NCBI RefSeq assembly: GCF_000341265.1
Contig: NZ_ANAE01000206.1
Coordinates: 1 to 61,460 of the forward strand
Source: Nocardiopsis prasina DSM 43845
GTDB taxonomy: Bacteria > Actinomycetota > Actinomycetes > Streptosporangiales > Streptosporangiaceae
Length of the DNA: 61,460 nt
Direction: 5' to 3'
Numbering within the stretch: the stretch's first letter is position 1; each line of letters begins with the position of its first letter. This document shows positions 45,155 through 54,153 of this stretch, one piece after another. The notes beneath the pieces were generated by a model, which saw only the letters and a program-made list of their open reading frames with translations, was not told the origin of the DNA and ran no database searches. The position numbers and the translations under genes are program-made.

Positions 45155-45682
45155 TCAGTCTGCGGGCGTGCCCGCGTTGCCGAGCATCAGCAGCGGCTGG
45201 GCGTCGGGGTCGGCGCCGGTGGAGTTCGCGACCAGGGTCGTGTCGTCGGAGAGCACGGTGTCCACGAGGTCGACGTCGTCCTCGGACTCGACGCCCTGCG
45301 GGAGCTCCTGGCGCCAGCCGTTGGCGAGCAGGTGCTCGTACACCGCACGGACCGCCTCCTGGGACTCGCCGTCGAACTCCTCGCCCTCCTCACCCGCGAT
45401 CACGATGAGGCGGAAGCACTGCCCCTGGGAGCAGTGGGCCTCGTCCTGGTCGACGTAGGTGAACCCGGACGGCGGGCTGCCCAGCGCACCGACCTCCGGC
45501 GGGGGAGAGCCCTGCTCGCCCTGCTGCCCGGGGGCCTGCTGCTCCTGGCCGGCACCCGGGGAGACCACCGGGGGCGAGTTGAACGACTGGAAGAGGCCGA
45601 TGGCCCCGGAGACCACGAGGCCGACCACGACCAGCCCCACGAGTACGTACAGCAGTCTCCGGGAGCGCAGCAGCGCCATCAT
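45155..45682 (-). CDS. Membrane-anchored hypothetical protein between purQ and purL
   Basis: The 175-residue protein has one N-terminal membrane helix (LLYVLVGLVVVGLVVSGAIGLFQSF, about 10-35), a proline/glutamine-rich linker, and an outer domain from about residue 70 with FTYVDQDEAHCSQGQCFRLIVIAGEEG; the close CSQGQC cysteines may form a disulfide. The end, PDAQPLLMLGN, is not of a known family. It is in the same direction as purQ and purL with gaps of 45 and 81 bp, so it is probably in the same transcript though unrelated to purine chemistry. Confidence 0.65.
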   Translation of the reverse strand: MMALLRSRRLLYVLVGLVVVGLVVSGAIGLFQSFNSPPVVSPGAGQEQQAPGQQGEQGSPPPEVGALGSPPSGFTYVDQDEAHCSQGQCFRLIVIAGEEGEEFDGESQEAVRAVYEHLLANGWRQELPQGVESEDDVDLVDTVLSDDTTLVANSTGADPDAQPLLMLGNAGTPAD

Positions 45683-45727
45683 CGCGAGGATCGTCTCCCT
45701 GTCGGGGTGCGTCGGTTCGGTGGTGGG

Positions 45728-46417
45728 TCAGGCCTGGGCCGGGGCGGCCAGGTGGCCGAGGATCGAGGTGAAGAAGCCCAGCCCCTCGGTGGAGGGTCCG
45801 GTCAGCGCCTCGACCGCGTGCTCGGGGTGCGGCATCAGCCCGACCACATTGCCGTGTGCGTTGGTGACGCCCGCGATGTCGCGCCGCGAACCGTTGGGGT
45901 TGCCCCCGACGTAGCGGGCGACGACCCGGCCCTCGGACTCCAGCTGGTCCAGGGTCTCCTCGTCGGCGACGTAGCTTCCCTCGCCGCTCTTGAGGACGAC
46001 GAGGATCTCCTGGCCCTCGTCGTAGCCGTTGGTCCACGCGGTCCGGGTGTTCTCCATCCGCAGGACCTGGTCGCGGTTGACGAACCGCAGCGAGGAGTTG
46101 CGGGTGAGGGCACCGGGGAGAAGGTGGCTCTCGCAGAGGATCTGGAAGCCGTTGCAGATGCCCAGGACCGGCAGGGCGCCCGAACGCGCCGCCGGGACCA
46201 GCTCGGACATCAGCGGGGCGAACCGGGCGATGGCGCCGCAGCGGAGGTAGTCCCCGTAGGAGAAGCCGCCGGGCAGGACCACCGCGTCGACCCCCTTGAG
46301 GTCGGGGTCCGCGTGCCAGAGCGCGACGGGTTCGGCACCCGCCAGGGAGACCGCGCGAGCGGCGTCCTTGTCGTCAAGGGAGCCTGGGAAGGTGACGACG
46401 CCCACACGGGCTGTCAT
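45728..46417 (-). CDS. purQ: Phosphoribosylformylglycinamidine synthase subunit PurQ
   Basis: PurQ is the glutaminase that passes ammonia to PurL. The 229-residue class I amidotransferase begins [17 protein letters not shown], has the catalytic cysteine in [18 protein letters not shown], and the histidine-glutamate pair in [34 protein letters not shown] is also conserved. The start ATG at 46417 is preceded in frame by GTGCTC; the longer open frame upstream is not conserved. It lies upstream of purL on the minus strand. Confidence 0.98.
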   Translation of the reverse strand: MTARVGVVTFPGSLDDKDAARAVSLAGAEPVALWHADPDLKGVDAVVLPGGFSYGDYLRCGAIARFAPLMSELVPAARSGALPVLGICNGFQILCESHLLPGALTRNSSLRFVNRDQVLRMENTRTAWTNGYDEGQEILVVLKSGEGSYVADEETLDQLESEGRVVARYVGGNPNGSRRDIAGVTNAHGNVVGLMPHPEHAVEALTGPSTEGLGFFTSILGHLAAPAQA

Positions 46418-46763
46418 GAGCACACTCCGGGTTGGTTGTTCGACGGGGAGGAGTCGGCGGCTGGCCCGTCGCCGGGACGGCGGTAGGAGGCAGCCTGGCG
46501 ACGCGAGCGCGGAGGATTCCACGGAACACGCCCCACATCCGCAGCGTACCCGCTCACCTGTGCTCGGGTACGACCGTCACCCCCATCGAGGGGGTTCGGA
46601 CTGTGTGATCCTCCCAAGGAAGGCCCGTCTGGAAGGGGTGCGGGTGTGTGACCCGACAGTTCACGAGGCGTACGTCACTGGCGGAGGCGGCCGGATTCGC
46701 GCACGCCGCACCCCGCGCGGACGGTGCGCGGGGCGCGCGGACCCTGGGGTCCGGGCGGTCGGT
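46418..46763. terminator. Gap before purQ with GC hairpin (46711-46733)
   Basis: CCCCGCGC (46711-46718) pairs perfectly with GCGCGGGG (46726-46733). It lies 30 bp past the end of the RsbW-like gene on the minus strand and should end its transcript. The rest (46418-46710) has no gene and likely contains the purQ promoter, but no clear hexamers are seen. Confidence 0.5.
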
Positions 46764-47243
46764 CTACAGGAGCGCGAACCGCGTCGACGGCTGGCCCCGT
46801 TCGGAGGCCCCCCGGTGGGCGGGGTCGCAGGTCGTCACCCGTTTGCGCAGGATGACGGTGGTGCGGGGTTCGGGATGCAGGTCGACCTCGTCCATGAGGT
46901 GGCGCATCAAAGAGATGCCCCTGCCCGATTCTGACGTCAGACCCGGGAGGGGCGTGTGTTCCGAGGCGAATCGCTGCACGAGTGCCCCGGTGTCGGGCGC
47001 CTTGCCCGGCTGTGAGATCTGGAGCTCGCACCAGTTGGCGGCGAGCTCGACCCCCACCTCGTAGTCGGGGTACCTCTCCCCGTGTTCGACGGCGTTGGAA
47101 CAGGCCTCGGAGGCCGCCAGGAGTATGTCGTCGACACATCCGGCGCACAGGCCCGAACGGCGAAGCAGCGCGCCGAGGACGTCGCGTACGACGGCGACCG
47201 TGTACGCCTGCCTGGGGAGGGAGATCGAGAAAACGGTGTCCAT
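46764..47243 (-). CDS. RsbW-like ATP-binding regulator (HATPase_c_2)
   Basis: This 159-residue protein has the GHKL ATPase fold of anti-sigma factor kinases: the N box ILLAASEACSNAVEHGE at about residues 40-56, and the lid/G box in SESGRGISLMRHLMDEVDL. Such proteins bind or phosphorylate anti-sigma antagonists in stress and development control. No partner sigma or antagonist gene is adjacent. It stands between purS and purQ on the same strand but has hairpins on both sides, so it is probably a separate unit. The ATG at 47243 has GAGGT upstream. Confidence 0.87.
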   Translation of the reverse strand: MDTVFSISLPRQAYTVAVVRDVLGALLRRSGLCAGCVDDILLAASEACSNAVEHGERYPDYEVGVELAANWCELQISQPGKAPDTGALVQRFASEHTPLPGLTSESGRGISLMRHLMDEVDLHPEPRTTVILRKRVTTCDPAHRGASERGQPSTRFALL

Positions 47244-47324
47244 CCGTGCACCTCTCGTGCTCCGTGTCGGTTACCAGCTCGGCACGCTAGGAACCCTTCC
47301 CGAGGCCGCTGCGGGTAAAACGAA

Positions 47325-47352
47325 CAGCCGCGCCCCCAAGGGGACGCGGCTG
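47325..47352. terminator. Terminator hairpin after purS
   Basis: CAGCCGCG (47325-47332) pairs perfectly with CGCGGCTG (47345-47352) around a 12-nt loop that can also pair (CCCC/GGGG). It lies 116 bp past the purS stop and separates purS from the RsbW-like gene. Confidence 0.6.
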
Positions 47353-47467
47353 AACATTCGGGACACTTGCGACACTCAGGAGGCCTGGTGGCGCGGTTGG
47401 CGCCGACCGTTTCCCGGACGAGTGCCGTTCCCCACTCGTAACCTCCGGTGCCGGTGGGGACCGGGGA

Positions 47468-47710
47468 TCAGGCGGGGCGAACCTCGAAGTCCTCGATCAC
47501 GGTGTTGGCGAGCAGGGTCTCGGCCAGACGGCGGACGTCGGCGAGCTTGGCCTCGTCCACCTCGCCCTCGACCTCGACCTCGAAGCGCTTGCCCTGGCGG
47601 ACCTGTTCGATCCCCTCGAAGCCGAGGCGGGGGCAGGCACCGGCGATGGCCTGGCCCTGCGGGTCCAGGATCTCGGGCTTGAGCATGACGTCAACCACGA
47701 CGCGGGCCAC
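47468..47710 (-). CDS. purS: Phosphoribosylformylglycinamidine synthase subunit PurS
   Basis: PurS is the small structural subunit linking PurQ to PurL. The 80-residue protein matches the family: ARVVVDVMLKPEILDPQGQAIAGACPRLGFEGIEQVRQGKRFEVEVEG. The start is a GTG at 47710 directly behind GGAGGACCT. It is apart from purQ by the RsbW-like gene, unlike the common purS-purQ-purL operon. Confidence 0.95.
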   Translation of the reverse strand: MARVVVDVMLKPEILDPQGQAIAGACPRLGFEGIEQVRQGKRFEVEVEGEVDEAKLADVRRLAETLLANTVIEDFEVRPA

Positions 47711-47933
47711 AGGTCCTCCACAGGAAAAATGGGTATGCCACTGGTCCGCCGTTCTGTAGGGCGCCTCGTCCGGACGCGCCTGGCGGGCGTCGCCAGCGTA
47801 TGACACTCGGAGGCGCGCACGGGTCCTGGCCAGGTGCCACGCGGGGTCTTTGCCGCGTCGTTGCCGGGACAGGTGGCGGGCTCGACGCGTTCGTGACCCG
47901 TATCACCACAATTGATGTCATCATTGGGAGCGT

Positions 47934-48623
47934 GTGGCTGCGTCTTACAGGGTGGAAGTGATCATTCGGTCGTCCCGAGGGGGAATCTTGACGACTCTCG
48001 AAAAGGATCAGATCTCCACGACCGGTGGAGCCCGTGACGAGGCGCAGACACTGGACTTCGCCACCGCGGTCACACCGTTCGCCGACCAGCTGTACCCGAC
48101 GGCCCTGCGGATGACCCGCAATCCGGCCGACGCCGAGGACCTGGTCCAGGAGACGTTCGCCAAGGCCTTCGCGAATTTCCACCAGTTCCGTGCCGGAACC
48201 AATCTGCGGGCCTGGCTTTACCGGATCCTCACCAACACGTTTATCAACAGCTATCGGAAGAAGCAGCGGGAACCGCGTCAGGAGACCACTGACGAGATCA
48301 AGGACTGGCAGCTGGCCGCGGCCGAGACCCACACCTCGTCCGGGATGCGCTCGGCCGAGACCGAGGTCCTCGACCACCTGCCCGACTCCGACATCAAGCA
48401 GGCCCTGGCCCGTCTCCCCGAGGAGTTCCAGGAGGTCATCTACCTCGTGGACATCGAGGGGTACGCCTACAAGGAGGTCGCCGAGCGCATGGGCACGCCC
48501 CTGGGCACGGTGATGTCGCGCCTGCACCGGGCACGCCGTCAGCTCCGCGCGATGCTCGCCGACTACGGCCGTGAACGCGGAATGCGGGTCCCCGCACAGG
48601 AGGCGCGGACCGCGCCCGAGTAA
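47934..48623 (+). CDS. sigR: SigR-like ECF RNA polymerase sigma factor
   Basis: The 229-residue sigma factor closely resembles SigR/SigH of the thiol-oxidative response: region 2 [58 protein letters not shown] and region 4 [52 protein letters not shown]. SigR directs thioredoxin and mycothiol genes and is normally held by the zinc anti-sigma RsrA. No RsrA-type gene follows here. Two starts have their own Shine-Dalgarno: GTG 47934 (GGGAG) and TTG 47988 (GAGG), recalling the long and short SigR isoforms of Streptomyces. Downstream 48624-48891 shows no convincing gene. Confidence 0.92.
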   Translation: MAASYRVEVIIRSSRGGILTTLEKDQISTTGGARDEAQTLDFATAVTPFADQLYPTALRMTRNPADAEDLVQETFAKAFANFHQFRAGTNLRAWLYRILTNTFINSYRKKQREPRQETTDEIKDWQLAAAETHTSSGMRSAETEVLDHLPDSDIKQALARLPEEFQEVIYLVDIEGYAYKEVAERMGTPLGTVMSRLHRARRQLRAMLADYGRERGMRVPAQEARTAPE

Positions 48624-48891
48624 CCGCCCGATGACCGGTCGCGACCGTGGCCGGAACGGGGACCCGAAAGCGCCCGGAGGTCATGCCGCCGGGGCGTTCG
48701 GCGGGCCGCCAATGACGGCCGAGAACGCGCCGAGAAGCGCTCCCGGTGAGATTGGAAGAGCCCCGGGCCAAGCGCGGGAACGGGTGGGACCGTCCGCCCT
48801 CGGCCACTCACCGGACTTCTGACGGAAAACGCACCGGAAGCGACCCGGAGTCGGTACCGGTGCATTCTCCGTGTTCGGAACCAGCGACGGT

Positions 48892-49995
48892 TCAGGGCCC
48901 CCAGGGGCCGTTTTCCTCCGCCCGCCCGGATTTCCCGTCCCCCGCCGTTCCTGAGGTATCCGCCGCCGGGCCAGCCGTGACGCGGGGGCGCTCCGTCGGG
49001 GTCAGTTCCGGCCCCGTCCGCCTGGTGCGGAACCAGACCACGGCCGTGATCGCCACCAGCAGCACGCACGGAACCAGCATCGCCGCCGACCCGGCCCCCG
49101 TGGAGCGGTCGAAACCCTCGGCGAAGTCGCTGCGCAGGACGACTGACAACAGGAAGGCGACCGTGTTGTTCACCGCGTGGATGACCACCGCGATCTCCAG
49201 GCCGCCCGTGCGCCACGTGATCAGGCTCAGGGCCACGCCCATCGTGAAGTAGTACAGGTTGAGCCACGGGTCGAGCGCCAGGTGCGCCGACGTGAACAGC
49301 AGGCTCGACACCACGACGCCCAGCGTCAGCGCCGTGCGCGGCCCCCGGCCCCAGCTCGCGGCCACCCGGAAGGCCAGACCGCGGAACCCGTACTCCTCAC
49401 CGGCCGACTGGAGCGGCGCCAGCAGCAGGGTGAGGGCGAAGATCGCGACGATGTCCCGGAACGCCCAGTCCGCCTCGGGGACGGACGGACCCACCACGGT
49501 GAAGACGGCCATGTAGAGCGTCCAGAGCGGCAGGATCACCAGGAGCGCCCGGCCGAAGACCTCCATGCGGAAGGCCGACAGCACGGAGTGCAGCGAGGCG
49601 CCGCGAACGCCGTAGAGCCACCGCTGGATCAGCATGCTCCACGGGAGGAGCAGGGCGAGGCCGAGCAGGGTCGCGCCGTGGAGCACCGGCGTGTACTCGT
49701 CGCCGCCGGTCATCAGGCTGTCCCGGCCGAGCAGCAGGTCGACGACCATGCCCAGGATCGCGAACCCGAAGCTGAAGACCAGCATGCCGCCCATGAGGAG
49801 CGCGAGAGCGGCGATCCCCCGCCAGACCTGACGCTTCTCGGTGGCCAGGACCCGGTGGTAGGGCGTGCCCGGCGGTACCGGACGCGGACCGCGGCGCTTC
49901 CTCCGGCCTGCCTGTGGGGCCACGGCTGCCTGGGGCCCGGGCGGGATCGGGGCCGGCGCGGGGTGCGGGGGTGTGTGGTCGTCTTCGCGGTGCAT
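48892..49995 (-). CDS. CPBP family intramembrane metalloprotease
   Basis: The 367-residue protein has a basic, proline-rich N-terminus and about eight membrane helices. The CPBP (Abi/CAAX protease) motifs are all seen: EExxxR in SAGEEYGFRGLAFRV, FxxxH in LLFTSAHLALDPW, and HAVNNTVAF. These form the zinc or catalytic site within the membrane. Members process prenylated or other membrane proteins, or act in bacteriocin immunity; the substrate here is unknown. It is divergent from the bkd operon across 400 bp. Confidence 0.9.
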   Translation of the reverse strand: MHREDDHTPPHPAPAPIPPGPQAAVAPQAGRRKRRGPRPVPPGTPYHRVLATEKRQVWRGIAALALLMGGMLVFSFGFAILGMVVDLLLGRDSLMTGGDEYTPVLHGATLLGLALLLPWSMLIQRWLYGVRGASLHSVLSAFRMEVFGRALLVILPLWTLYMAVFTVVGPSVPEADWAFRDIVAIFALTLLLAPLQSAGEEYGFRGLAFRVAASWGRGPRTALTLGVVVSSLLFTSAHLALDPWLNLYYFTMGVALSLITWRTGGLEIAVVIHAVNNTVAFLLSVVLRSDFAEGFDRSTGAGSAAMLVPCVLLVAITAVVWFRTRRTGPELTPTERPRVTAGPAADTSGTAGDGKSGRAEENGPWGP

Positions 49996-50395
49996 ACTCC
50001 GAACCTAGGTCCGCGGTCCCCCTCGCGGGCAGTCTCCGGAATCACGCGTTTTCGCTGCGGATCACACTGCCCGCCGTATGACAGGTGTCATCCCGCGCGC
50101 CGGATCGGGGCTGGGCCTGGGGCGAAACCCCCCGTTGTGGGACAAGTTGCCACAAAGTAGTTGGAAGGCCTTGTAAAAGCTAGGAAGCCCTGGTAGTTGC
50201 GCTGTGGCCAGGGTTCGGGATCATGGGTCGGGCAGGGGAAAAGGTGTCGCTGGGGGCTTGCGCTCTCCATAGTGAGTTCTGTCACGATATGGGGAGGGCT
50301 GTCCGCACCCGCCCAACACCCCGGGTGGACGGACCGTGATCCGGCCGATCAGCGTTCACCCACGCGAAGTCGGCCCCGAGAACCCGAGGAGCGAC
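49996..50395. promoter_or_regulatory. Divergent intergenic region between the CPBP protease and the bkd operon
   Basis: No gene is seen. The middle part (50137-50185) is AT-richer than its flanks, with TTGCCA at 50147-50152 and TTGTAA at 50171-50176, spacing 18, a possible but weak promoter for the bkd operon. AGTTG-like pentamers recur nearby. No operator stands out. Confidence 0.3.
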
Positions 50396-51511
50396 GTGTC
50401 GCACATCGCCGCGCACGAGGAACCGGAGCTCATTCAGCTCCTGACACCGGAAGGGGAGCTGACCCAGCACCCCGACTACCCCCTGGACATCAGCGCGGAG
50501 GAGATCCGCGCGCTCTACCGTGACCTGGTCCTGGTCCGCCGGGTCGACAGCGAGGCGATCACCCTCCAGCGCCAGGGCGAACTGGGCCTGTGGGTCTCGC
50601 TCCTGGGTCAGGAGGCCGCGCAGATCGGCTCCGGGCGCGCACTCCGCGAGGGCGACATGGCCTTCCCCTCCTACCGTGAGCACGGCGTCGCCTGGTGCCG
50701 CGGGATCCAGCCCAGGGAACTGCTCAGCATGTTCCGCGGAGCCAGCAACGGAGGCTGGGACCCGCACGAGCACGGCTTCCACCTGTACACGATCGTCATC
50801 GGCAGCCAGGCGCTGCACGCCACCGGCTACGCCATGGGCGTCCAGCGCGACGGCGCCGTCGGTGAGGACGGCACCGCCGTCATCTCCTACTTCGGGGACG
50901 GGGCCACCAGCCAGGGCGACACCAACGAGGCGTTCAACTTCGCCTCGGTGAACAACGCCCCCGTGGTCTTCTTCTGCCAGAACAACCAGTGGGCCATCTC
51001 CGAGCCGCTGGAGCGCCAGTCCCGCGTGCCGATCTACCGGCGCGCCGCGGGCTTCGGCTTCCCGGGCATGCGCGTGGACGGCAACGACGTCCTCGCCTGC
51101 CTCGCGGTCACCCGCGCCGCCCTGGACAACGCGCGGACCGGGAACGGACCCACGCTGGTCGAGGCGTTCACCTACCGGATGGGCGCCCACACGACCAACG
51201 ACGACCCCAACCGCTACCGGGACAAGGCCGAGCTCGACGAGTGGAAGGCCAAGGACCCGATCCTGCGCGTCCGCCGCTACCTGGAGCTCAACGGCCTCGC
51301 CGACGACGCCTTCTTCGCCTCGATCGACGAGGAGTCCGACAGCGTGGGCGAGACGGTGCGCGCCCAGTGCCGCACCATGCCCGACCCCGAGCCGCTGGAC
51401 ATCTTCCACGAGGTCTACGCCGAGCCCAACGTCCACATCGACCAGCAGCGGTCCGAGTTCGCCGACTACCTGTCCTCCTTCGAGGGTGCGGGCGCGGAAG
51501 GGGGCCGCTAG
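50396..51511 (+). CDS. Branched-chain 2-oxoacid dehydrogenase E1 alpha subunit
   Basis: The E1 alpha subunit (371 residues) binds thiamine diphosphate and decarboxylates 2-oxoacids. The TPP motif GDG...NN is FGDGATSQGDTNEAFNFASVNNAPVVFFCQNNQWAIS; QRQGELGLWVSLLGQEAAQIGSG and SYREHGVAWCRG are also typical. TYRMGAHTTNDDPNRYR suits BkdA or PdhA-like enzymes. I start at GTG 50396, 4 nt after GAGGAG; the open frame extends to 50336. E1 beta follows after 3 bp. Branched-chain rather than pyruvate specificity is inferred from the stand-alone alpha-beta layout of actinomycete bkd operons. Confidence 0.9.
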   Translation: MSHIAAHEEPELIQLLTPEGELTQHPDYPLDISAEEIRALYRDLVLVRRVDSEAITLQRQGELGLWVSLLGQEAAQIGSGRALREGDMAFPSYREHGVAWCRGIQPRELLSMFRGASNGGWDPHEHGFHLYTIVIGSQALHATGYAMGVQRDGAVGEDGTAVISYFGDGATSQGDTNEAFNFASVNNAPVVFFCQNNQWAISEPLERQSRVPIYRRAAGFGFPGMRVDGNDVLACLAVTRAALDNARTGNGPTLVEAFTYRMGAHTTNDDPNRYRDKAELDEWKAKDPILRVRRYLELNGLADDAFFASIDEESDSVGETVRAQCRTMPDPEPLDIFHEVYAEPNVHIDQQRSEFADYLSSFEGAGAEGGR

Positions 51512-51514
51512 GCC

Positions 51515-52495
51515 ATGGGAACCAACCTCACCATCGGCAAGGCCATCAACGCCGGCCTGCGCGCCGCCATGGAGCACGACCCCAAGGTCCTCATGATGGG
51601 CGAGGACGTCGGCAAGCTCGGCGGCGTCTTCCGGGTCACCGACGGCCTCCACAAGGACTTCGGCGCCGACCGGGTCATCGACACCCCGCTGGCCGAGTCC
51701 GGCATCGTCGGCACCGCCATCGGCATGGCCATGCGCGGCTACCGGCCCGTGGTGGAGATCCAGTTCGACGGGTTCTTCTTCCCCGCCGCGAACCAGACCT
51801 TCACCCAGCTCGCCAAGATGCGCCGCCGCTCGGCGGGCAAGCTCGCCATGCCCGTCGTCATGCGCATCCCCTACGGCGGCGGCATCGGCGCGGTGGAGCA
51901 CCACAGCGAGTCCCCCGAGGCCTACTTCCAGCACACCGCCGGTCTGCGCGTGGTCACGGTCGCCAACCCGGAGGACGCCTACTGGATGATCCAGCAGGCC
52001 ATCCGCTCCGACGACCCGGTCATCTTCCTGGAGCCCAAGCGGCGCTACTACGAGAAGACCGAGGTCGACACCGAGGCCTCCATCGAGGAGGTCACGCCGA
52101 TGGGCGCGGCCCGGATCGCGCGCTCCGGCACCGACTGCACGCTGCTGGCGTACGGCCCCATGGTCAAGACCGCCCTCCAGGCGGCCGAGGCCGACACCGA
52201 GCACTCCATCGAGGTCGTCGACCTGCGCTCGCTGGCGCCGGTCGACTACGCGACCATCACCGAGTCGGTCAAGCGCACCGGCCGTCTGGTCGTGGCCCAC
52301 GAGGCCACGCTCACCGGCGGCCCCGGCGCGGAGATCGCCGCCCGGGTCACGGAGGAGTGCTTCTACCACCTGGAGTCGCCGGTCATCCGCGTGGCCGCGT
52401 TCGACACCCCCTACCCGCAGTCCAGGCTGGAGGAGCACTACCTGCCGGACCTGGACCGGGTCCTGGACGGCGTCGACCGGGCGTTCGCGTACTAG
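51515..52495 (+). CDS. 2-oxoacid dehydrogenase E1 beta subunit
   Basis: The 326-residue subunit completes the E1 heterotetramer. Its N-terminal part has LTIGKAINAGLRAAMEHDPKVLMMGEDVGKLGGVFRVTDGL and DTPLAESGIVGTAIGMAMRGYRPVVEIQF; the cation-binding centre is VVMRIPYGGGIGAVEHHSESPEAYFQHTAGLRVV. The C-terminal transketolase-like domain follows (VVDLRSLAPVDYATITESVKRTGRLVVAHEA). It is 3 bp after E1 alpha and 19 bp before E2. Confidence 0.95.
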   Translation: MGTNLTIGKAINAGLRAAMEHDPKVLMMGEDVGKLGGVFRVTDGLHKDFGADRVIDTPLAESGIVGTAIGMAMRGYRPVVEIQFDGFFFPAANQTFTQLAKMRRRSAGKLAMPVVMRIPYGGGIGAVEHHSESPEAYFQHTAGLRVVTVANPEDAYWMIQQAIRSDDPVIFLEPKRRYYEKTEVDTEASIEEVTPMGAARIARSGTDCTLLAYGPMVKTALQAAEADTEHSIEVVDLRSLAPVDYATITESVKRTGRLVVAHEATLTGGPGAEIAARVTEECFYHLESPVIRVAAFDTPYPQSRLEEHYLPDLDRVLDGVDRAFAY

Positions 52496-52514
52496 ATCGG
52501 GGATACCGCAAGAC

Positions 52515-53963
52515 ATGGCGATTCAGAAGAGCACGCCCGCGGTTGACGGCGTGCACGCGTTCAAACTGCCCGACGTCGGTGAGGGCCTGGTCGAGGCCGA
52601 GCTCCTGACCTGGTACGTCAAGCCGGGCGACACCGTCGCCGACGGTCAGATGGTCTGTGAGATCGAGACGGCCAAGGCCGTCGTGGAGCTGCCCTGCCCG
52701 TTCTCCGGCACGGTCCGGGAACTGATGGCAGCCGAGGGCGAGACGGTGGAAGTCGGCTCGGTGATCATCACCGTGGACGACGGCACCGGCGGCCCCGGCT
52801 CCGGCGAGGGCTCCGCCCCGGGGTCCGGCGACGCCACAGACACGGCGGAGGCGGCCGCCCCCGAGGAGACCGAGACCCGGGAGAAGCCCCTGGTGGGCTA
52901 CGGCGAGAAGGCCGCCGCCACGCAGCGCAGGGCCCGCCGCCGTCCGACCCCCTCGGGTCCGGTGTCGCCGCCCCTGCCCAGGCCTACCGAGTCGGCACCG
53001 CCCACCGAACCGGAACCGGCCGCCGAGCCCGCACCGGCCGCCGTGCCCGCGGCGGGGCGGCCGTTGGCCAAGCCCCCGGTCCGCAAGCTGGCCAAGGACC
53101 TCGGGGTGGACCTCGGCGCGGTCGCGCCCACCGGCAGAGGCGGGATCGTGACCCGTGAGGACGTGCGCGCCGCCGCTGGCGGCGAGGCCACGGCCACTCC
53201 GGTCTCCTCCGAAGAGACGGCCGTCGTGCCGGAGACCGCGTCCGCGACGGACCGGTCCGCCCGCGAGCGGCGCGTCCCGATCAAGGGCGTGCGTAAGCAC
53301 ACCGCCGCGGCCATGGTGAACAGCGCGTTCACCGCGCCGCACGTCACCGAGTTCCTCCAGGTGGACGTCACCAAGACGATGAGGGCGGTGGCACGGCTGC
53401 GCGAGCGCCGCGACTTCGCCGACGTCCGGGTGTCGCCGCTCCTGCTGGTGGCCAAGGCCCTGCTCATGGCGGTCCGCCGCCACCCGGAGGTCAACTCCTC
53501 CTGGGACGAGGAGGCCCAGGAGATCGTGGTCAAGGACTACGTGAACCTGGGGATCGCGGCTGCCACCGAGCGCGGTCTGGTGGTGCCCAACATCAAGGAC
53601 GCCGACGCCCAGACCCTCCCGGAGCTGGCGGCGTCGCTGAAGGCGCTCACCGACACGGCGAGGTCGGGGAAGACGACCCCGGCCGACATGTCCGGCGGCA
53701 CCATCACCATCACCAACGTCGGTGTGTTCGGGGTGGACGCCGGTACGCCGATCATCAACCCGGGTGAGGCCGCCATCCTCGCCTTCGGGCAGATCCGCGA
53801 CATGCCGTGGGTCCACAAGGGCGAACTGAAAATCCGCAAGGTGACGACCCTGTCGCTCTCCTTCGACCACCGGCTGGTCGACGGGGAACTGGGCTCCAAG
53901 TTGCTGCGCGACGTCGGCACCGCGCTGGAGGACCCGGAGCTGACCGCCCTGGCCTGGGGATAG
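52515..53963 (+). CDS. 2-oxoacid dehydrogenase E2 (dihydrolipoyl acyltransferase)
   Basis: The 482-residue E2 has a lipoyl domain (about 10-88; lipoyl lysine in CEIETAKAVVELP), a proline-rich hinge, an E1/E3-binding domain (KPPVRKLAKDLGVDLGAVAPTGRGGIVTREDV, about 191-222), and the catalytic core from about 255 (RRVPIKGVRKHTAAAMVNS) with the active-site SFDHRLVDGELGSK. It forms the core of the complex and transfers the acyl group to CoA. A lipoamide dehydrogenase (E3) is not adjacent and must be encoded elsewhere. Confidence 0.95.
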   Translation: MAIQKSTPAVDGVHAFKLPDVGEGLVEAELLTWYVKPGDTVADGQMVCEIETAKAVVELPCPFSGTVRELMAAEGETVEVGSVIITVDDGTGGPGSGEGSAPGSGDATDTAEAAAPEETETREKPLVGYGEKAAATQRRARRRPTPSGPVSPPLPRPTESAPPTEPEPAAEPAPAAVPAAGRPLAKPPVRKLAKDLGVDLGAVAPTGRGGIVTREDVRAAAGGEATATPVSSEETAVVPETASATDRSARERRVPIKGVRKHTAAAMVNSAFTAPHVTEFLQVDVTKTMRAVARLRERRDFADVRVSPLLLVAKALLMAVRRHPEVNSSWDEEAQEIVVKDYVNLGIAAATERGLVVPNIKDADAQTLPELAASLKALTDTARSGKTTPADMSGGTITITNVGVFGVDAGTPIINPGEAAILAFGQIRDMPWVHKGELKIRKVTTLSLSFDHRLVDGELGSKLLRDVGTALEDPELTALAWG

Positions 53964-54047
53964 CCGAAGAGTGAGGGCCGGTGCCGCCGGGGGAGACTCC
54001 CCGGCCGCACCGGCCTTCGCGTGCGTGCCGTCGCCGCGTCCGTGGAC

Positions 54048-54079
54048 GGGCCCGCCCCCAAGGGGGTGGGGGCGGGCCC
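54048..54079 (+). terminator. Strong terminator hairpin after the E2 gene
   Basis: GGGCCCGCCCCCA (54048-54060) pairs perfectly over 13 bp with TGGGGGCGGGCCC (54067-54079) around a 6-nt loop. It is 85 bp past the E2 stop. Confidence 0.75.
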
Positions 54080-54122
54080 TACGCAGAGGTGTTCCCGCTA
54101 CGAGGGCGTGACCAACCCTTGA

Positions 54123-54146
54123 CCCCCGCTTTTTCCGAAGCGGGGG
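54123..54146. terminator. Terminator hairpin after the serine hydrolase gene
   Basis: CCCCCGCTT (54123-54131) pairs perfectly with AAGCGGGGG (54138-54146) around TTTCCG. It is 8 bp beyond the stop of the minus-strand hydrolase gene and could act in both directions. Confidence 0.65.
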
Positions 54147-54153
54147 GCGGGCC

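Noticed and set aside
42734-46486. 1250-codon plus-strand ORF
   Set aside because: It is antisense to purL, the membrane protein and purQ, has glycine/arginine/valine-rich composition without domains, and is a GC-driven shadow.
47978-48010. SigR autoregulatory promoter GGGAAT with -10 GTT at the sigR start
   Set aside because: GGAAT is present at 47982 but no GTT occurs at 18 nt spacing, and it falls inside or at the start of the coding region.
48631-48822. 63-codon plus-strand ORF after sigR, as a possible RsrA
   Set aside because: It lacks cysteines and the HxxxCxxC motif and its codon third positions are not typical of genes here.
50282-52516. 744-codon minus-strand ORF
   Set aside because: It lies opposite E1 alpha and E1 beta of the 2-oxoacid dehydrogenase and shows no domain.
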